Origin: Paramyrothecium sp. XJ0827
Lineage: Eukaryota; Ascomycota; Sordariomycetes; Hypocreales; Stachybotryaceae
Reading direction: 5' to 3'
Assembly: GCA_020881915.1 (NCBI GenBank)
Contig: JAJFPB010000008.1
Coordinates: 1,612,001-1,676,000 of the forward strand
Length of the DNA stretch: 64,000 nt
Below the pieces are notes generated by a model that was not told where the DNA came from, did not search any database, and worked only from the letters and a program-made list of their open reading frames with translations. The translations under genes were made by a program, and so were the position numbers. Numbering within the stretch: position 1 is the stretch's first letter; each line of letters opens with the position of its first letter. Positions 35,250 through 46,310 of the stretch are shown here, in pieces.

Positions 35250-37576
35250 ATGGCTGATCATATCAGTTCTGAACGTGTCCAACAAGTCGGCGGTAGGTGG
35301 TGGAGTTCCTCGAACGTCAAACCTGATACAGATCACATCAGGGTAAGTAGATACTCGTTCCGTGAGGTTGTGATTGTACGATCGAGGGGCTACCAGTCAA
35401 TACCTGATTTTGACCAGCACTTTCCATCCTCCGCAACAATACTTCCTGGGTTGGAGACCCTGGGCAGTACAATGTGTCCGCGAAGGAAATAAATACTAAC
35501 CACAAGAATTTCAGGACCGGAGGCAAAGAGAGGCAGAAGTACTCGGCATCCTCGATAACATTGGTTTCAACTGGAAAGTCTTCATTGCCGTGTCAGCCGG
35601 GTTCCTCGCTTCCTCTTATACCATTTTCTCAAGCAACATCATCGTTCCGGCCCTTCAGTATGTTTACCCGTTGGAGACCACGCATTTCCCAGAGCCGGGA
35701 TTGACTATCGATCTGGTCACGATCGGCACCACGACGCTCGGGATGATCGTGTTCGGTCACTTGGCCGACAGGCTTGGCCGTAAACGCCTATATGGTATTG
35801 AGCTGTTCATCATTATCCTGGGGACGATTGGCATTGTTCAATCATCAAACGGATACACGCGTAGCGCCAGGGACCACTCACTCAACGTGTATGCTGCCAT
35901 CACCGCCTGGCGTGGTATCCAAGGTTTAGGTATCGGAGCTGAGGTAGGATTCCTCAGGAATGTAGCTATGGCAAAAATGCGGATCTCTAACACGACTTCA
36001 GTATCCGCTTTCTGCAGTCATAGCCGCCGAGTTTTCGTCTACCAAGACACGTGGTACGCTTATGGCTGCATTCTTCGCCATGCAGTCTGTTGGTCGAGTG
36101 CTGGCATACTTGGTTGTGTATGGTGCGATACAAAGACTGCCAGGCGATGGGGCCGACCACAAGGTCGAGATTGATGGCATTTGGCGCCTGGTCATTGGCA
36201 TCAGCGCCATACCGGCATTGCTGGCCATCGGCTTGCGGCTCACGATTCCCGAGACGCCAAGATACTATACCGGCATCGAGAAAGATTTGAAGAAGGCGTC
36301 TCAAGCAGTGCGAAGAGTGGGGGGTAGATCTTCCGATCTCGAGTCGGTTACTTCGAAGCTCAGGCCTACCGGTGCAACACATGTAGATGGCGAGTCAGCA
36401 CCCTGGCTAAGCAGTGCTTGGGACTACCTTCTTGGCCGCAGACAGGCTTGGAGGGAGCTCTTAGGCGTCTCTTTCCTCTGGTTCCTGTTGGATGTGGCAT
36501 TTTATGGCCTTGGCCTTGACAGCCCGTCAACTCTACACCGGCTCTGGCTCAGTAGGTCACCGGACGGTGAAGCAAAATGCTCAAACACGTCCGTCTCGGC
36601 GACACCCAGCCCGCTGTTGACCACGATGACTTATATGAGGCCCGCCCAGACAATCACATTGTCAAACAATGACGTGATTACTTATACCTCATCTCTTGAG
36701 ACACGGACCTTTACAACTACACCAACAATGAAGGCTCTGACAGCACTGATCACGCCGGCCGCAGTACCATCTTGGAACGAGGACCCCGGCAACATGTGCG
36801 CGACGATCAAGGATTCGCTGCAGAACACTGCTGTGCGAACACTGCTGCTGAGTTCCATAGCGTCAATTCTGGGCTCAATTGCAGCCGTGGCCGTCATCAA
36901 CCGCTTCTCTAGGCGCAGCCTGATGGCTGTTACTTCAGGGGTTCTTTGCCTCCTTTTCCTCATTACTGGCGTGCTTGTTCTCAAGACGACGGAAACCCCA
37001 AGCAACGAGGCTAGCATGGTATTTTTTGCGCTGACACAGTTCATGTTCAACTTGGGGCCAAACACACTCACATTTATTATTGCGGCCGAGTCATTTCCCA
37101 CAGTGTTCAGAGGGACTTTTCACGGAATTGCAGCGGCCTCGGGCAAGCTTGGGGCGCTCCTGATCCGGCCTATCATGGAACGAGTCGGCAAGGAGAAGGA
37201 CCCTTTGATGGGTTTACTGTTTGGGTTCTGCGCTGTGATGCTGGTCATGGTCGTGGTCTCTCTCTTACCGGGCGCCGTGCTCGACGTGCAGCACCCGCGG
37301 GGAAGTGTCGAGCCCGGCGATAGAGGAAGGATGGAGAGAGAGGAGGCTGGGTGGAAGGCATGGATCCGGCGAGAACTGCGTAATAAGACGTTGGAGGAAA
37401 TTGCGCCTAATCCCGAGAACTGGAGGGACGAGCTTGAACGACGCAACAACCAAGACGGCGGTGACCAGACGGGTGTGCAAATGATGTTTGTGACGCCGAA
37501 GCCTGACGAAGGCTCGCGACGAGCCGCGAGCACCGAGCCACCGGGCTATCCGCCCTCGATGCGGATTTCGGAATAA
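35250..37576 (+). CDS. MFS transporter, inorganic phosphate transporter (PHS) type
   Basis: Predicted plasma-membrane proton symporter of the PHS branch of the major facilitator superfamily. Exons 35250-35342, 35515-35943 and 36002-37576 (introns 172 and 58 nt, phase 0) give 698 residues. A cytosolic N-terminus (residues 1-50) precedes the helices; GHLADRLGRKR (112-122) is the MFS loop 2-3 motif; the second intron falls inside the PHS signature, which reads GIGAE/YPLSAVIAAEF across residues 170-185. Helices continue to a DVAFYGLGL motif near residue 340, typical of phosphate transporters before helix 7-8. About 95 residues of Ser/Thr-rich sequence (about 357-450) are inserted before the next helix, making it longer than the usual 520-600. 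The C-terminus is charged and cytosolic. Substrate could be phosphate or a glycerophospho compound. Confidence 0.87.
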
Positions 37577-38103
37577 ACGAATGTTTTGCTGACTTGAACG
37601 CGTTGATGGGCCTTTGGTCACACGTTTAGAGTCTAGGACCCTTGGCGGATAAGTAAGTTAGCAAACTGGTCCTGCACATGTAACGTAGACAGCCGAAACC
37701 CTGGGCCAAGCAACAACCGGAAGTGAGGGATCAAACTAAAAGATCGACTTTGCTCACATGCTCAATTAAAGATTGAAACAGGCAAGGATGTGCGCATTCG
37801 TTCGCGATGGGTTACAGCCGATGGTTTTTCGAAGGCAAGGTGATGTAACTAGGGAAGTGGCAGGTGCTACATACCCCGCTGTTGGGAAAAGCTCCCCGCC
37901 TAACAGCTCTCCCCACGGTACCTTACATTTGATGGCTTTAGACGGAACACTCATTACGAGAGGCTTCGCTTCATAAGAGATCCTCCATCTCATTGTTTTG
38001 AGTTTTAACCCAGCCGTTCTGTGGCGCAGTAGCATATTACTGCGAATTTGGTCTATGTGAGATTCTCCATCGAATCGCTCAAACTCGCAATTATCCGCTT
38101 TCA
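37577..38103. other. Intergenic, no gene seen
   Basis: About 530 bp between the transporter stop and the chitinase-like start, both on the plus strand. It should hold the terminator of one and the promoter of the other. No clear TATA box and no RNA gene were recognised. Confidence 0.4.
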
Positions 38104-39389
38104 ATGTCGCAACTCGCACCATGGCTCTTGTGTCTCCTCCTGGCTCTCATGCCAGCTCTAGCAACGGACCGTCGTCCCCGGGTCATCATGTATCTCACAG
38201 GGTACGGCGCCTTCTCTCTTCTTCGTAATACTGTTTAGGACTGGCCTGACAATCAATCAGTCAGCACAACGTGGTGCCCTCTCTTGAACTTTCTAGTGGA
38301 ATTACACACGTTATTTTGGCCTTCATGCAATCGCACGTCTTCAACGTTGACGAGACACCTGACGAATTCCCCTTGTTCACGACCGTGGACCATGTACGCA
38401 CTCAATTCCTACCTGAAACCAAGGTGACAGTGGCCATTGGAGGCTGGGGAGATTCCAAGGGCTTTGAAGAAGGGGCACGCAACGAGACGTCCAGGAAGAG
38501 ATGGGTCAAACAGGTCAAGGCCATGGTCGATGCTACCGGAGCTGATGGAGTCGATATCGACTGGGAATACCCTGGGTATGAATGAGTCCGATGGACACCG
38601 CTGCCTGTGTTTGCTAATCATTCTCTTAGAGGGAATCGCGATGATTACAAGCTGATTCCGAATTCAGAGCGAGTATGGGAGATTGAGGCTTTCGTCTCGC
38701 TACTGCAAGACTTGCGAGCGGCCTTAGGGCAAGACAAGCTCCTCTCCGTGGCCGTGCCGGGTCTAGAGCGTGACCTGATGGCCTTCACAACTTCCACGGT
38801 CCCACGCATTATCGAGCAGGTTGACTTCATTAATGTGATGACCTACGATCTGATGAATCGCCGCGACACAAAGGTCCAACACCACAGCGGCGTCGCGTCA
38901 TCCCTTCAGTCAGTGCAGCGTTACATGGACCGAGGCGCGCCCCCCGAGCAGCTCAATCTCGGCTTGGGCTATTACGTCAAGGCATTCATGACGGAAAACT
39001 GCGACGTCGATAACATTCTTGAGTGCCCTACGCAGCTGCTCGAAGATCCGGAAACTGGAGCAGATTTAGGAAAGACAGCAGGGTTCAGCTGGCACGACCA
39101 AGTGCCCACTGATTTGGTCGCTTCATTTCGACGAGCCCGGAGGAAGGGTTGGTACTTCAAGGACGGCAGCTTCGGCTATTGGGATGGCAAGGAGAGGCGT
39201 TGGTGGTCTTTCGACACGCCGCGCGTCATTAGCAGGAAGATCGAGGATATTCTTGAGCCTTTGAGCCTGGGCGGGATCTTCGCGTGGGGACTGGGGGAGG
39301 ATGCGCCAGCCTTTGAGCACCTGAAGGCAACAATCGATGGAGTTGCTAAAGTACGAGATCCTGATCAACTTTCACGAGATGAGCTGTAA
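38104..39389 (+). CDS. Secreted GH18 chitinase-like glycoside hydrolase
   Basis: Endo-acting hydrolase of family GH18 (class V chitinases and relatives), cleaving beta-1,4-linked N-acetylglucosamine polymers outside the cell. Exons 38104-38201, 38261-38575 and 38630-39389 (introns 59 and 54 nt) give 390 residues. Residues 1-20 form a signal peptide (LLCLLLALMPALA). Strand 3 is VTVAIGGWGDSKGF (88-101), and the catalytic DxxDxDxE motif is intact as DGVDIDWEYPG (128-138) with Glu135 as acid. MTYDLMN after strand 6 and GGIFAWGLGED near the C-terminus complete the barrel. No LysM or chitin-binding module is attached. At 390 residues it is a compact catalytic domain. Start choice rests on the signal peptide and the splice that joins YLTG to QHNVV. 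Confidence 0.9.
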
Positions 39390-40912
39390 TGTTAACTCGA
39401 AATAGTTCAAGGCGTAGCTGCAAATATTGCTACTCAACAAGCGGAGCTCCAGTGTACACGGCGACGAGACTACGATGGCGAACGTTGGCCAGATGCCAGA
39501 AAGCAAATAGATTGCAAATAGGACCTCAGCTGAGCTACCGGGCAGCAGACAGGAGGACACACTGCTTTGTGCGTCAGCCACCGAATTTTTCGACACCTAG
39601 GTCACAATACCGCTGTCTCGGTATACCATGCGCGGTACCTCGTCCTTGGAGCAGAAATACAATTTTATAAACGAGCTAATGCGCGACCCATGTCCTGCAT
39701 ATCTATGATAACTGTTGCCTCGGCGCTCTTGAGCGTCAATGTGCCCACCCCATATGGCAGGGTTAGTAAATGGCCAGTGGTGATGACAACCAATTTTCGG
39801 CCGACAGCCTATTTCTGATGGGCAGATAAGGTAATTTTGTTCGCCGCGTGTTCTCGTTATCACCAGAAGGCCCGAAAGAAATAGCTGTTGAGCTATCAGC
39901 CGGGAGAAGGGAAAATGAGCCGTGGAGAGTTTTCCAGAACCATGGCAACAAGCTTAAGATTACCCTCTACCACCGGATCGAAACCTTGACGGGCAGAAAC
40001 AGGGAGAATGGGATGTAACCAAGCCGGAATGGGGTAAACGCATGGGGTTCTGGAGAGAGGGAACCACAAATTAAATGAACCATGAGGATCAACGTGCATG
40101 CTTCCCCTCTCGAAAAAGCTATCGGCAAATCAGAAGCTCCAATTGCTGCACGACCCCAACCATCCGCGATAGGCCATGGCTGGGGCATCCTATCTCAAAA
40201 AAGCCCACCGCACATCTACACACGTGCTACTCGAAGCTAGCCCGGGCCCTCGGAGAGCTCAGGTCAGCAGCAGATGCTTTGCTGCAACACGGATCGTTCC
40301 CCGAGCGGAATTAGTAGGGAGATCTTTACCCAGCAAGGCAGCGTATGGGACATGGAAGCATAGGAGACAATCAACGGGTCGTTGCGGTGCATGCAACAGA
40401 CTGCACCCTCCCGATCCCACGCTGCTCTGATTCGTCCCTCGCGCGTGCTCTGGGCAGCCCGGCTCGGTGTTTCCCATCGCGGAATGTCCCTCCGCGGGGT
40501 GTATGGTGTGCAGGGCTGCGTGCCCATCGTCACTTGCAAGGGTCCCCTCGATGCAGGAACTTTTCGCGAGAAACGTGCATCTCTCGTATGGTCGCTGACG
40601 CTGCGGTAGGCGTCATTGGCTCGCGCTAGCTGAGGCATGGCTGAGCAGAAAGAGGAAGCTGTCCCGCTTTACCAAGACCTGGGTGGCAGAGACTTGGGAT
40701 ACATAAAGACGGGCTGGTCTGCTCCATCGAGGCCTGCGTCGTGTTCTGTCTTGCTTGGTCTGCACGGGATTCAGCTTCGTTCTCCTTCAGCTCTCCGGCC
40801 TGCCCCTCCTCCCGACCTGCACGTCCTTATCTCTCTCCCTCCCGGAAACTTTGTGCCAAGGTCCATCAATTGGCTTCCTACACACCAATAGCCACAAAGT
40901 TTGAGACTCAGG
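39390..40912. other. Intergenic, no gene seen
   Basis: About 1.5 kb between two plus-strand secreted-enzyme genes. Frames of up to about 120 codons overlap on both strands without recognisable content. The last 250 bp is rich in CT tracts (CTCTCTCCCTCCC) and likely holds the phosphodiesterase promoter and leader. No RNA gene seen. Confidence 0.45.
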
Positions 40913-42154
40913 ATGCACATCTCCAGCACCGTCATCGTCGCCGGCCTCGCCGCCGTGGGCCAGGTTACGGCTAAGCCGTGCCCCAAGCCCGTCAAGCCCA
41001 TCAAGAACATTGAGCTTGGCCCGCGACCGTACTACCTGGTCGACGACCTCGAGGAGGGCCCCCTCAAGGCCAAGCTCGAGTCGTGCAAGGACCTGGAGAT
41101 GAAGCCCACCGACTGGTCCATCGGTCACCGTGGAGGCGGCACGCTCCAGATTCCCGAGCACTCCAAGGAGTCCAACCTGGCCGGCGCTCGCATGGGCTCG
41201 GGCATTCTTGAGTGCGACGTGGCTTTCACCAAGGATCGCGAGCTGGTCTGCCGTCACAGCCAGTGCGATCTGCACTACACGACCAACATTGTCGACGTCC
41301 CCGAGCTCAACGCCAAGTGCACGACGCCGTTCAAACCCGCCGGCGCCGACGGTCCCGCGACGGCTAAGTGCTGCACCAGCGACATCACGCTGGCCGAGTA
41401 CAAGACCCTTTGCGCCAAGATGGAGGGCCAGAACGCGCAAGCCACGACGCCCAAGGAGTACCTCAACGGCACGCCCGACTGGCGCACCAACCTGTACGGC
41501 ACCTGCGGAACGCTGTTGTCGCACAAGGAGCACATCAAGTTGGTAGACCAGCTGGGCCTCAAGTATACCCCCGAGCTGAAGACACCCGAGGTGGAGATGC
41601 CTTTTGAGGGTGACTACACGCAGGAGATGTACGCCCAGCAGCTGATCGACGAGTACAAGGAGGCTGGCATTGCGCCGGAGCGCGTTTGGCCTCAGAGCTT
41701 CCTGTATAACGACACGGTGTACTGGGTGCAGAACGAGCCCGAGTTCGGCAAGCAAGCTGTGTACTTGGAGCCGGCCGAGACGCCAGAGCAGGTTCCCGGT
41801 GCCATCGAGTTCTTGGATACGGTCAAGGCGGACGGCGTGCCCATCATTGCGCCTCCCCTGCCACTGCTGGTGGAAAGCGTCAACGGAACCATTGTCCCCA
41901 GCGCGTATGCCAAGCGGGCGAACGAGCTGGGCCTGGACGTCATCTCATGGAGCTTGGAGCGATCTCCCCCCATGGCGCGCGTGGCCAAGGACGGCAACTT
42001 CTACTACTTCTCCATCCAGGACGCCGTGAAGCGTGATGGCGACATTTACAAGCTGGTCGATGTTCTCTGGCAGCAGGTTGGCATCATCGGTCTGTTCTCC
42101 GACTGGAGCGCCACCACCACCTACTACGCCAACTGCTTTGGCATCGGTATATAA
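40913..42154 (+). CDS. Secreted glycerophosphodiester phosphodiesterase
   Basis: Enzyme of the GDPD family: hydrolyses glycerophosphodiesters to glycerol 3-phosphate and an alcohol, here probably outside the cell. Single exon, 413 residues. The frame is open 12 nt further upstream only through a TTG codon, so ATG at 40913 is taken; it begins a signal peptide (MHISSTVIVAGLAAVGQVTA). The catalytic start IGHRGGG holds His72-Arg73; PEHSKES replaces the usual PENT; Glu100 and Asp102 (LECDV) are probable metal ligands; His115 (CRHSQCDLHYTTN) is the second catalytic His. Later come LKYTPELKTPE and QSFLYNDTVYW, which match the barrel positions of fungal and bacterial long GDPDs. Eight or more cysteines suit a secreted fold. 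It could supply phosphate together with the PHS-type transporter upstream, but that is inference. Confidence 0.92.
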   Translation: MHISSTVIVAGLAAVGQVTAKPCPKPVKPIKNIELGPRPYYLVDDLEEGPLKAKLESCKDLEMKPTDWSIGHRGGGTLQIPEHSKESNLAGARMGSGILECDVAFTKDRELVCRHSQCDLHYTTNIVDVPELNAKCTTPFKPAGADGPATAKCCTSDITLAEYKTLCAKMEGQNAQATTPKEYLNGTPDWRTNLYGTCGTLLSHKEHIKLVDQLGLKYTPELKTPEVEMPFEGDYTQEMYAQQLIDEYKEAGIAPERVWPQSFLYNDTVYWVQNEPEFGKQAVYLEPAETPEQVPGAIEFLDTVKADGVPIIAPPLPLLVESVNGTIVPSAYAKRANELGLDVISWSLERSPPMARVAKDGNFYYFSIQDAVKRDGDIYKLVDVLWQQVGIIGLFSDWSATTTYYANCFGIGI

Positions 42155-44139
42155 ACGAAGAGCGCATGTGAAGTAAGGCTGGTTGGGTAATTACTTTCGA
42201 GCGGAAAACCTCGGAAATGTTGTAGAATAATTCTTTTCAGAGTAAATCTACTTAATGAATAACGAAGGACGGCCATTGCCTGTAACTGTATCATACGCTT
42301 CATCTGATCGTTGACTAAAGAGTTATGGAAAGCAAGCACACTCTCGGATAGTCGCATGTATGGTCAGAAATTGGAGTGAGGCTTGATGCAGCGCTGGCTC
42401 AGCTGACAATGAAACTTGATCTGCTCCCTGTCGAAACCTATGTCTAGGTGCCGACCACACACGGACCTTGTGTTCGCGTAGTGGACACCAAGGCACAACT
42501 AATCTGGATTCTCGGGTTTATGTGAGCTGCACGCACAGGGAGAAAAATAAATAAACTGATACCACCGATACACTATATCCAAGGACTGATTTACGCTTGC
42601 TGCGCGGCACCGAGCACGAGCACGAGTGCGCGAGTTGGTAAGCAATACATTCCTGGAGCCGTGGTGGATTGGCTGGAGCGACTGCGCCCAGCAAGGGTTC
42701 GACAATACGTTGGCCAAGCCTCCAAGTGCCGAGCCTCAGTGTGATGCGTAATGACACACAGAGCGTTCTAGGGGTGGGGAGGATCGAGGCCGATAACCGA
42801 TCTGGCGCTCCTGGCAAAGCGAAACCGCCCATCTGACCTGATGGCTCAAGACGTCACTGACCACGGCCACTGCAGAAGGAAGGACATCGTCGAGATGGGG
42901 CGCAGATGATCGTCATCTTTCATGGTCACAGTTGTTTGGCAGTGAGACAGGGCTCAGGGTCCAGCTCCGTAGTCTAAAGTGCGATTCGAGAGCGGGTCTC
43001 GGGGTCATCATCAGTTTTTTTCTTCTTCCTCCTCTGCCTTTTCCCTTGCGTTTACTTGGCGCGGTGCCGATGCCGATGCGTGGGCCCATTGGCGGCGGGG
43101 CCATATCATTTGACAGCAAGCCATTTGGTGCAGCGCTGATTTTGCAGAGGAACCAAGTCGTGTTGGATAAATGACAGGCCAAGGGAACGCAATCAAATCA
43201 AATTGGTAGAATCGACCTGGTTGGCTCTTGTTTGCTGCAAGGACAACGGACATGCGAGACAGCCGGTGGGTTCAGTAAGGCTGGGCCGCCGAACTTTGGA
43301 TGAGTACGTGGAATGAAACCATTGCGCCTTTCGGTGAGGGCTGAAGTCTCTTGAGTGGTGAAGTGGGAAACATGGCGTTACGCAATCGGTGCTCTGGGCT
43401 TTCGCTAGTCGCTCGTTGCCCTTCGGCTCGCGTTGCCGCGTATTCGAACTCGCATGTGGGGATGAGAAAAGGGTGGGCGAGGGCAACGAGGTACTGGCTG
43501 CGTCGCGTACCTCCAAGTCAGTCATCAAAGTATCGATACTTTTACGCCAATGGATTGGCGCCCAGAGCTACCTGTACCTTACCTTGTTGCCCAAGGCTGT
43601 TTGACGGGAGAAAACGTTTCGTGTGCGAGACGGACGGGCCGAGGTGATTGGTAGCCGAAAACCCTTTGTGCAGTACCGGTACTTGCAAGTGCGGCTGAGG
43701 CACCAAGCCGTAAGCCGGCGCGCTACCACTGGCCGGGGTACCCATGACCTCATCCCGGCCGACGTCATCATCTCTGCATCAATGCCTGTGAATGTGAAAA
43801 AAGAGGGAAAGAGGGACAAGCGCCCAGCGCAGCCACACCCAACAAGCTTGGCAAGGCAGGCGAAAGAGTTGCTCATGACTGGCTGCGCAATTCGCAACTC
43901 AGGTATATTATCGCATCGCCATCCCTTCTCACCGCCTCAGCCCCTCCTCTTACTCTTCTCCCCCATCCTCACCATCGACTAACCTTACAGCGTCTTGCTC
44001 CGGCCCACCCGCTGCCCTGCGTTTCCTACCCGCGATCCTCACAAATAACTTCGCTCTCTTCGCCGACAGCCTGCCATCACTCGCTTGCGACGATCAATAG
44101 TAATCTGCCTCGCGCCGTCGCCTCCACCAAACCTTCACC
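42155..44139. other. Intergenic, no gene seen; promoter side of the next gene
   Basis: About 2 kb with only short overlapping frames. The right 250 bp contains GGTATATTATCGC (43902-43914), a TATA-like site, then CT-rich sequence (CCCCTCCTCTTACTC) up to the start codon of the MARVEL gene. A polypyrimidine tract lies at 43015-43055. No tRNA or conserved protein recognised. Confidence 0.45.
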
Positions 44140-44660
44140 ATGGAGTTCGGCATCTTCACCATTATCCATGCCGTTCTGGCAGTCTTCCTCATCATCGAGC
44201 TGGGCTTGACTGGCTACTGTATGTTGCATCTACCCCTCGACGAAGCTCTCTGAATCACCCACTGACTTTTGCAGGTGTTGATGTTACACACAACTGGTTG
44301 TGGAGCAACACGCCCTCGTCTTGGGCATTTATGCTCTTCAACACCGTCTGGTCCATCCTCGTTCTCATCTACATCGCCGTCATTCCCCTCGTCTTCGCTC
44401 GCGGTTTCCACAGCCTTGTCGCCCTCGTTCTTGAAGGCATCACCGCTATCTTTTGGTTCGCTGGGTCCATCGCCATGGCCGTCACTGTTGGCAGGGGTGC
44501 TCCCGCTGCTGCTGTTGCTTTCGGCTTCTTCATCTGGGCTCTCTTCACCGGTCTTTTCGTCTATGACCTCCTCGGTTTCCTGCGATCTCGCGGCCACAGT
44601 GCCCACGCTGACAGCACCCACCACACCAAGGGCCAGACCCAGACCTATCCCGGTGTCTAA
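44140..44660 (+). CDS. MARVEL-domain membrane protein, four predicted helices
   Basis: Small integral membrane protein of the MARVEL type. Exons 44140-44218 and 44275-44660 (56-nt intron, GTATGT...TTGCAG) give 154 residues. Helix 1 is FTIIHAVLAVFLIIELGLTGY (residues 6-26), split from the rest by the intron. Helix 2 is AFMLFNTVWSILVLIYIAVI, helix 3 LVALVLEGITAIFWFAGSIA, helix 4 AAVAFGFFIWALFTGLFVYD. The tail is hydrophilic and histidine-rich (HSAHADSTHHTKGQ). The WLWSNTPSSW block after the first helix is typical of ascomycete members. Such proteins sit in plasma-membrane domains or secretory vesicles; the precise role is unknown. A related architecture occurs at 56754-57528. Confidence 0.87.
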
Positions 44661-45235
44661 GATGCCTACCGCAATCGACAACACGTTATTTGAGTCACGA
44701 TTCATGCATCGATGTTTTCGCTCTTCGCCCGCCCGAGCAGAGGGAACTTGGCCTAATATGCGCAGACTATGTTTACGGCAATGAGCGTCTTTCCTTGGTC
44801 CTGCTCGACAATGTCTCTGGGTTTCTTGGATGTTTGTTTTCTTGTTTACTTACGGTCTGGGGGCACGTCATGATACCCTTTCGAGTTTAGGAGCCTATGC
44901 AAGACTTTGTGCAAGCATGGCCTCCGACCTGGAACTGAACTTTTGCTTTTCATACCAGTCTTGGATGCGCGTGGATGCGCATTTGAAAGGACAGTTTGTG
45001 TTGATAGTTATAATACCCAAAAATTCCATCACATTCCTTATGAGCCTATCACTTTATCTCTTACTCTTCCTGCGGATACTCTAAGCTTTTGTCGGACTTC
45101 TATATTACCTCGCAAGGTCATAGCCTTAATCTTATACTTTATCGACTGGTACAAGGGAGTAATGGAGTGTTCGTTTCTCGCTCATGACGCTACGTTTCAC
45201 ATATCGCAACAATCTGTACGATTAGGGTGCTGGAA
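44661..45235. other. Convergent intergenic region
   Basis: About 575 bp between two genes that converge on it, so it should contain both 3' ends and terminators. No further gene seen. Confidence 0.4.
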
Positions 45236-46310
45236 TTAATATGCTACTGGCCATCCCCAAGTCCATTTCAAGCGATTCCATCCGAGCTGGTAATCGCCGT
45301 CGCCGAGCCCAATGTTCCGGTTTGCATAATGGTAATATAACACTGTGCCATACTTGGGATCTGTGAGGATGCCTTGATGACCGGGGCCAAACACATAGCC
45401 ATGGCTTCCCAGGACGAGCGTGCCGCCATTCTCACTCCTGCAATCCCGTCCGTCGCGATCGACGAAGGGCCCCTTTGCGCTACGGGATCGGCACACGTAC
45501 ACCTTGTATTCCTCGCCTGGAAGGGGCATGTCGCTTGGGTAGCCGCAGCACCGACCGTGGCTGAAGAAGAGGTAGTACCAGCCTTCGCGGTGGTGCATGG
45601 ACGCCGCCTCAAGAGCCTGGGTGCCCGTGCTATTGAAGGCGATGTGGGTGGGTGGGCGACACGTGGCGGCCTTCAGGCCAGACCTGTCCATGGGATACTG
45701 GTGGATGCAGCCCCAGAAGGAACCAAAGTTCATGACCCAGCGTCCAGTCGCCGGGTCCTGGAAAACATTGGCGTCGATGGCGTTCCATGTGTCGTCTGCA
45801 TCACTCTGGACGCCTGTGGGGCCGTGGTCCGTCCAGGTACCGGCTTCCATGGTGGGAGACGTGGCGTAGCCGATTGCCGAGATGTTGATGCCGAAGCGAG
45901 AGACACTGTAGAACAAGACGTATTGGTCGCCGATTCGTTGGACATCGGGTGCCTGTTGGAGTGCGAGACAAGCTTCAGCTTTTGGGCTCTCAGCAACAAA
46001 AGAATGGGCGCAGACTTACCCAGAGATCATTCCGGCCGGGCAGTTGGATCTTGCTCCCGGCCGGCACCGCGGCGCCTTGGTACACCCAAGGGCCCGTCAG
46101 GTCCGGTGCCTTCCAGATGCCGATCCTGCCGCCCGTGCTGAAGCGGAAGTAGACGCCGTCGCTGGGGCGGCGCACAATCATCGGGTCGTGCGTGTTGCAC
46201 TCGCCGGAGCAAGCCCCCGGGTTGGGGAACCGCTCGGTCGCCGCCGCCGCCGCCGCGCCGAAGAGCGTGATGGCCGGCACAAGCGCCGTGACGATGGACC
46301 AGATCCTCAT
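45236..46310 (-). CDS. Secreted GH43 arabinan endo-1,5-alpha-L-arabinosidase
   Basis: Hydrolase of the GH43 five-bladed propeller fold that cuts arabinan side chains of pectin. Minus-strand exons 46310-46020 and 45952-45236 with a 67-nt intron (GTAAGT...CAACAG, phase 0) give 335 residues, the usual length for fungal endo-arabinanases. Signal peptide at residues 1-24 (long Ala run before ATERFPNPG). Catalytic base Asp42 in NTHDPMIV, pKa-modulating Asp157 in WNAIDANVF and acid Glu212 in QALEAASM are all present. FGPGHQGIL near the C-terminus is a known propeller motif with the central His. The splice joins GRNDLW to APDVQRIGDQ, matching the expected WAPDV block. Exo- versus endo-action cannot be settled from sequence. 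Confidence 0.93.

Noticed and set aside
40901..40912. Upstream extension of the GDPD frame (TTG start)
   Set aside because: The codon is TTG, not ATG, and starting at 40913 gives a proper signal peptide.
40787..41755. 322-codon open frame on the minus strand opposite the GDPD gene
   Set aside because: Antisense shadow of a G+C-rich coding sequence; Leu/Val/Gly-rich composition without any motif, while the plus strand carries the catalytic GDPD residues.
45374..46141. 255-codon plus frame over the GH43 gene
   Set aside because: Opposite-strand shadow; the minus strand has all three GH43 catalytic positions and a clean intron.
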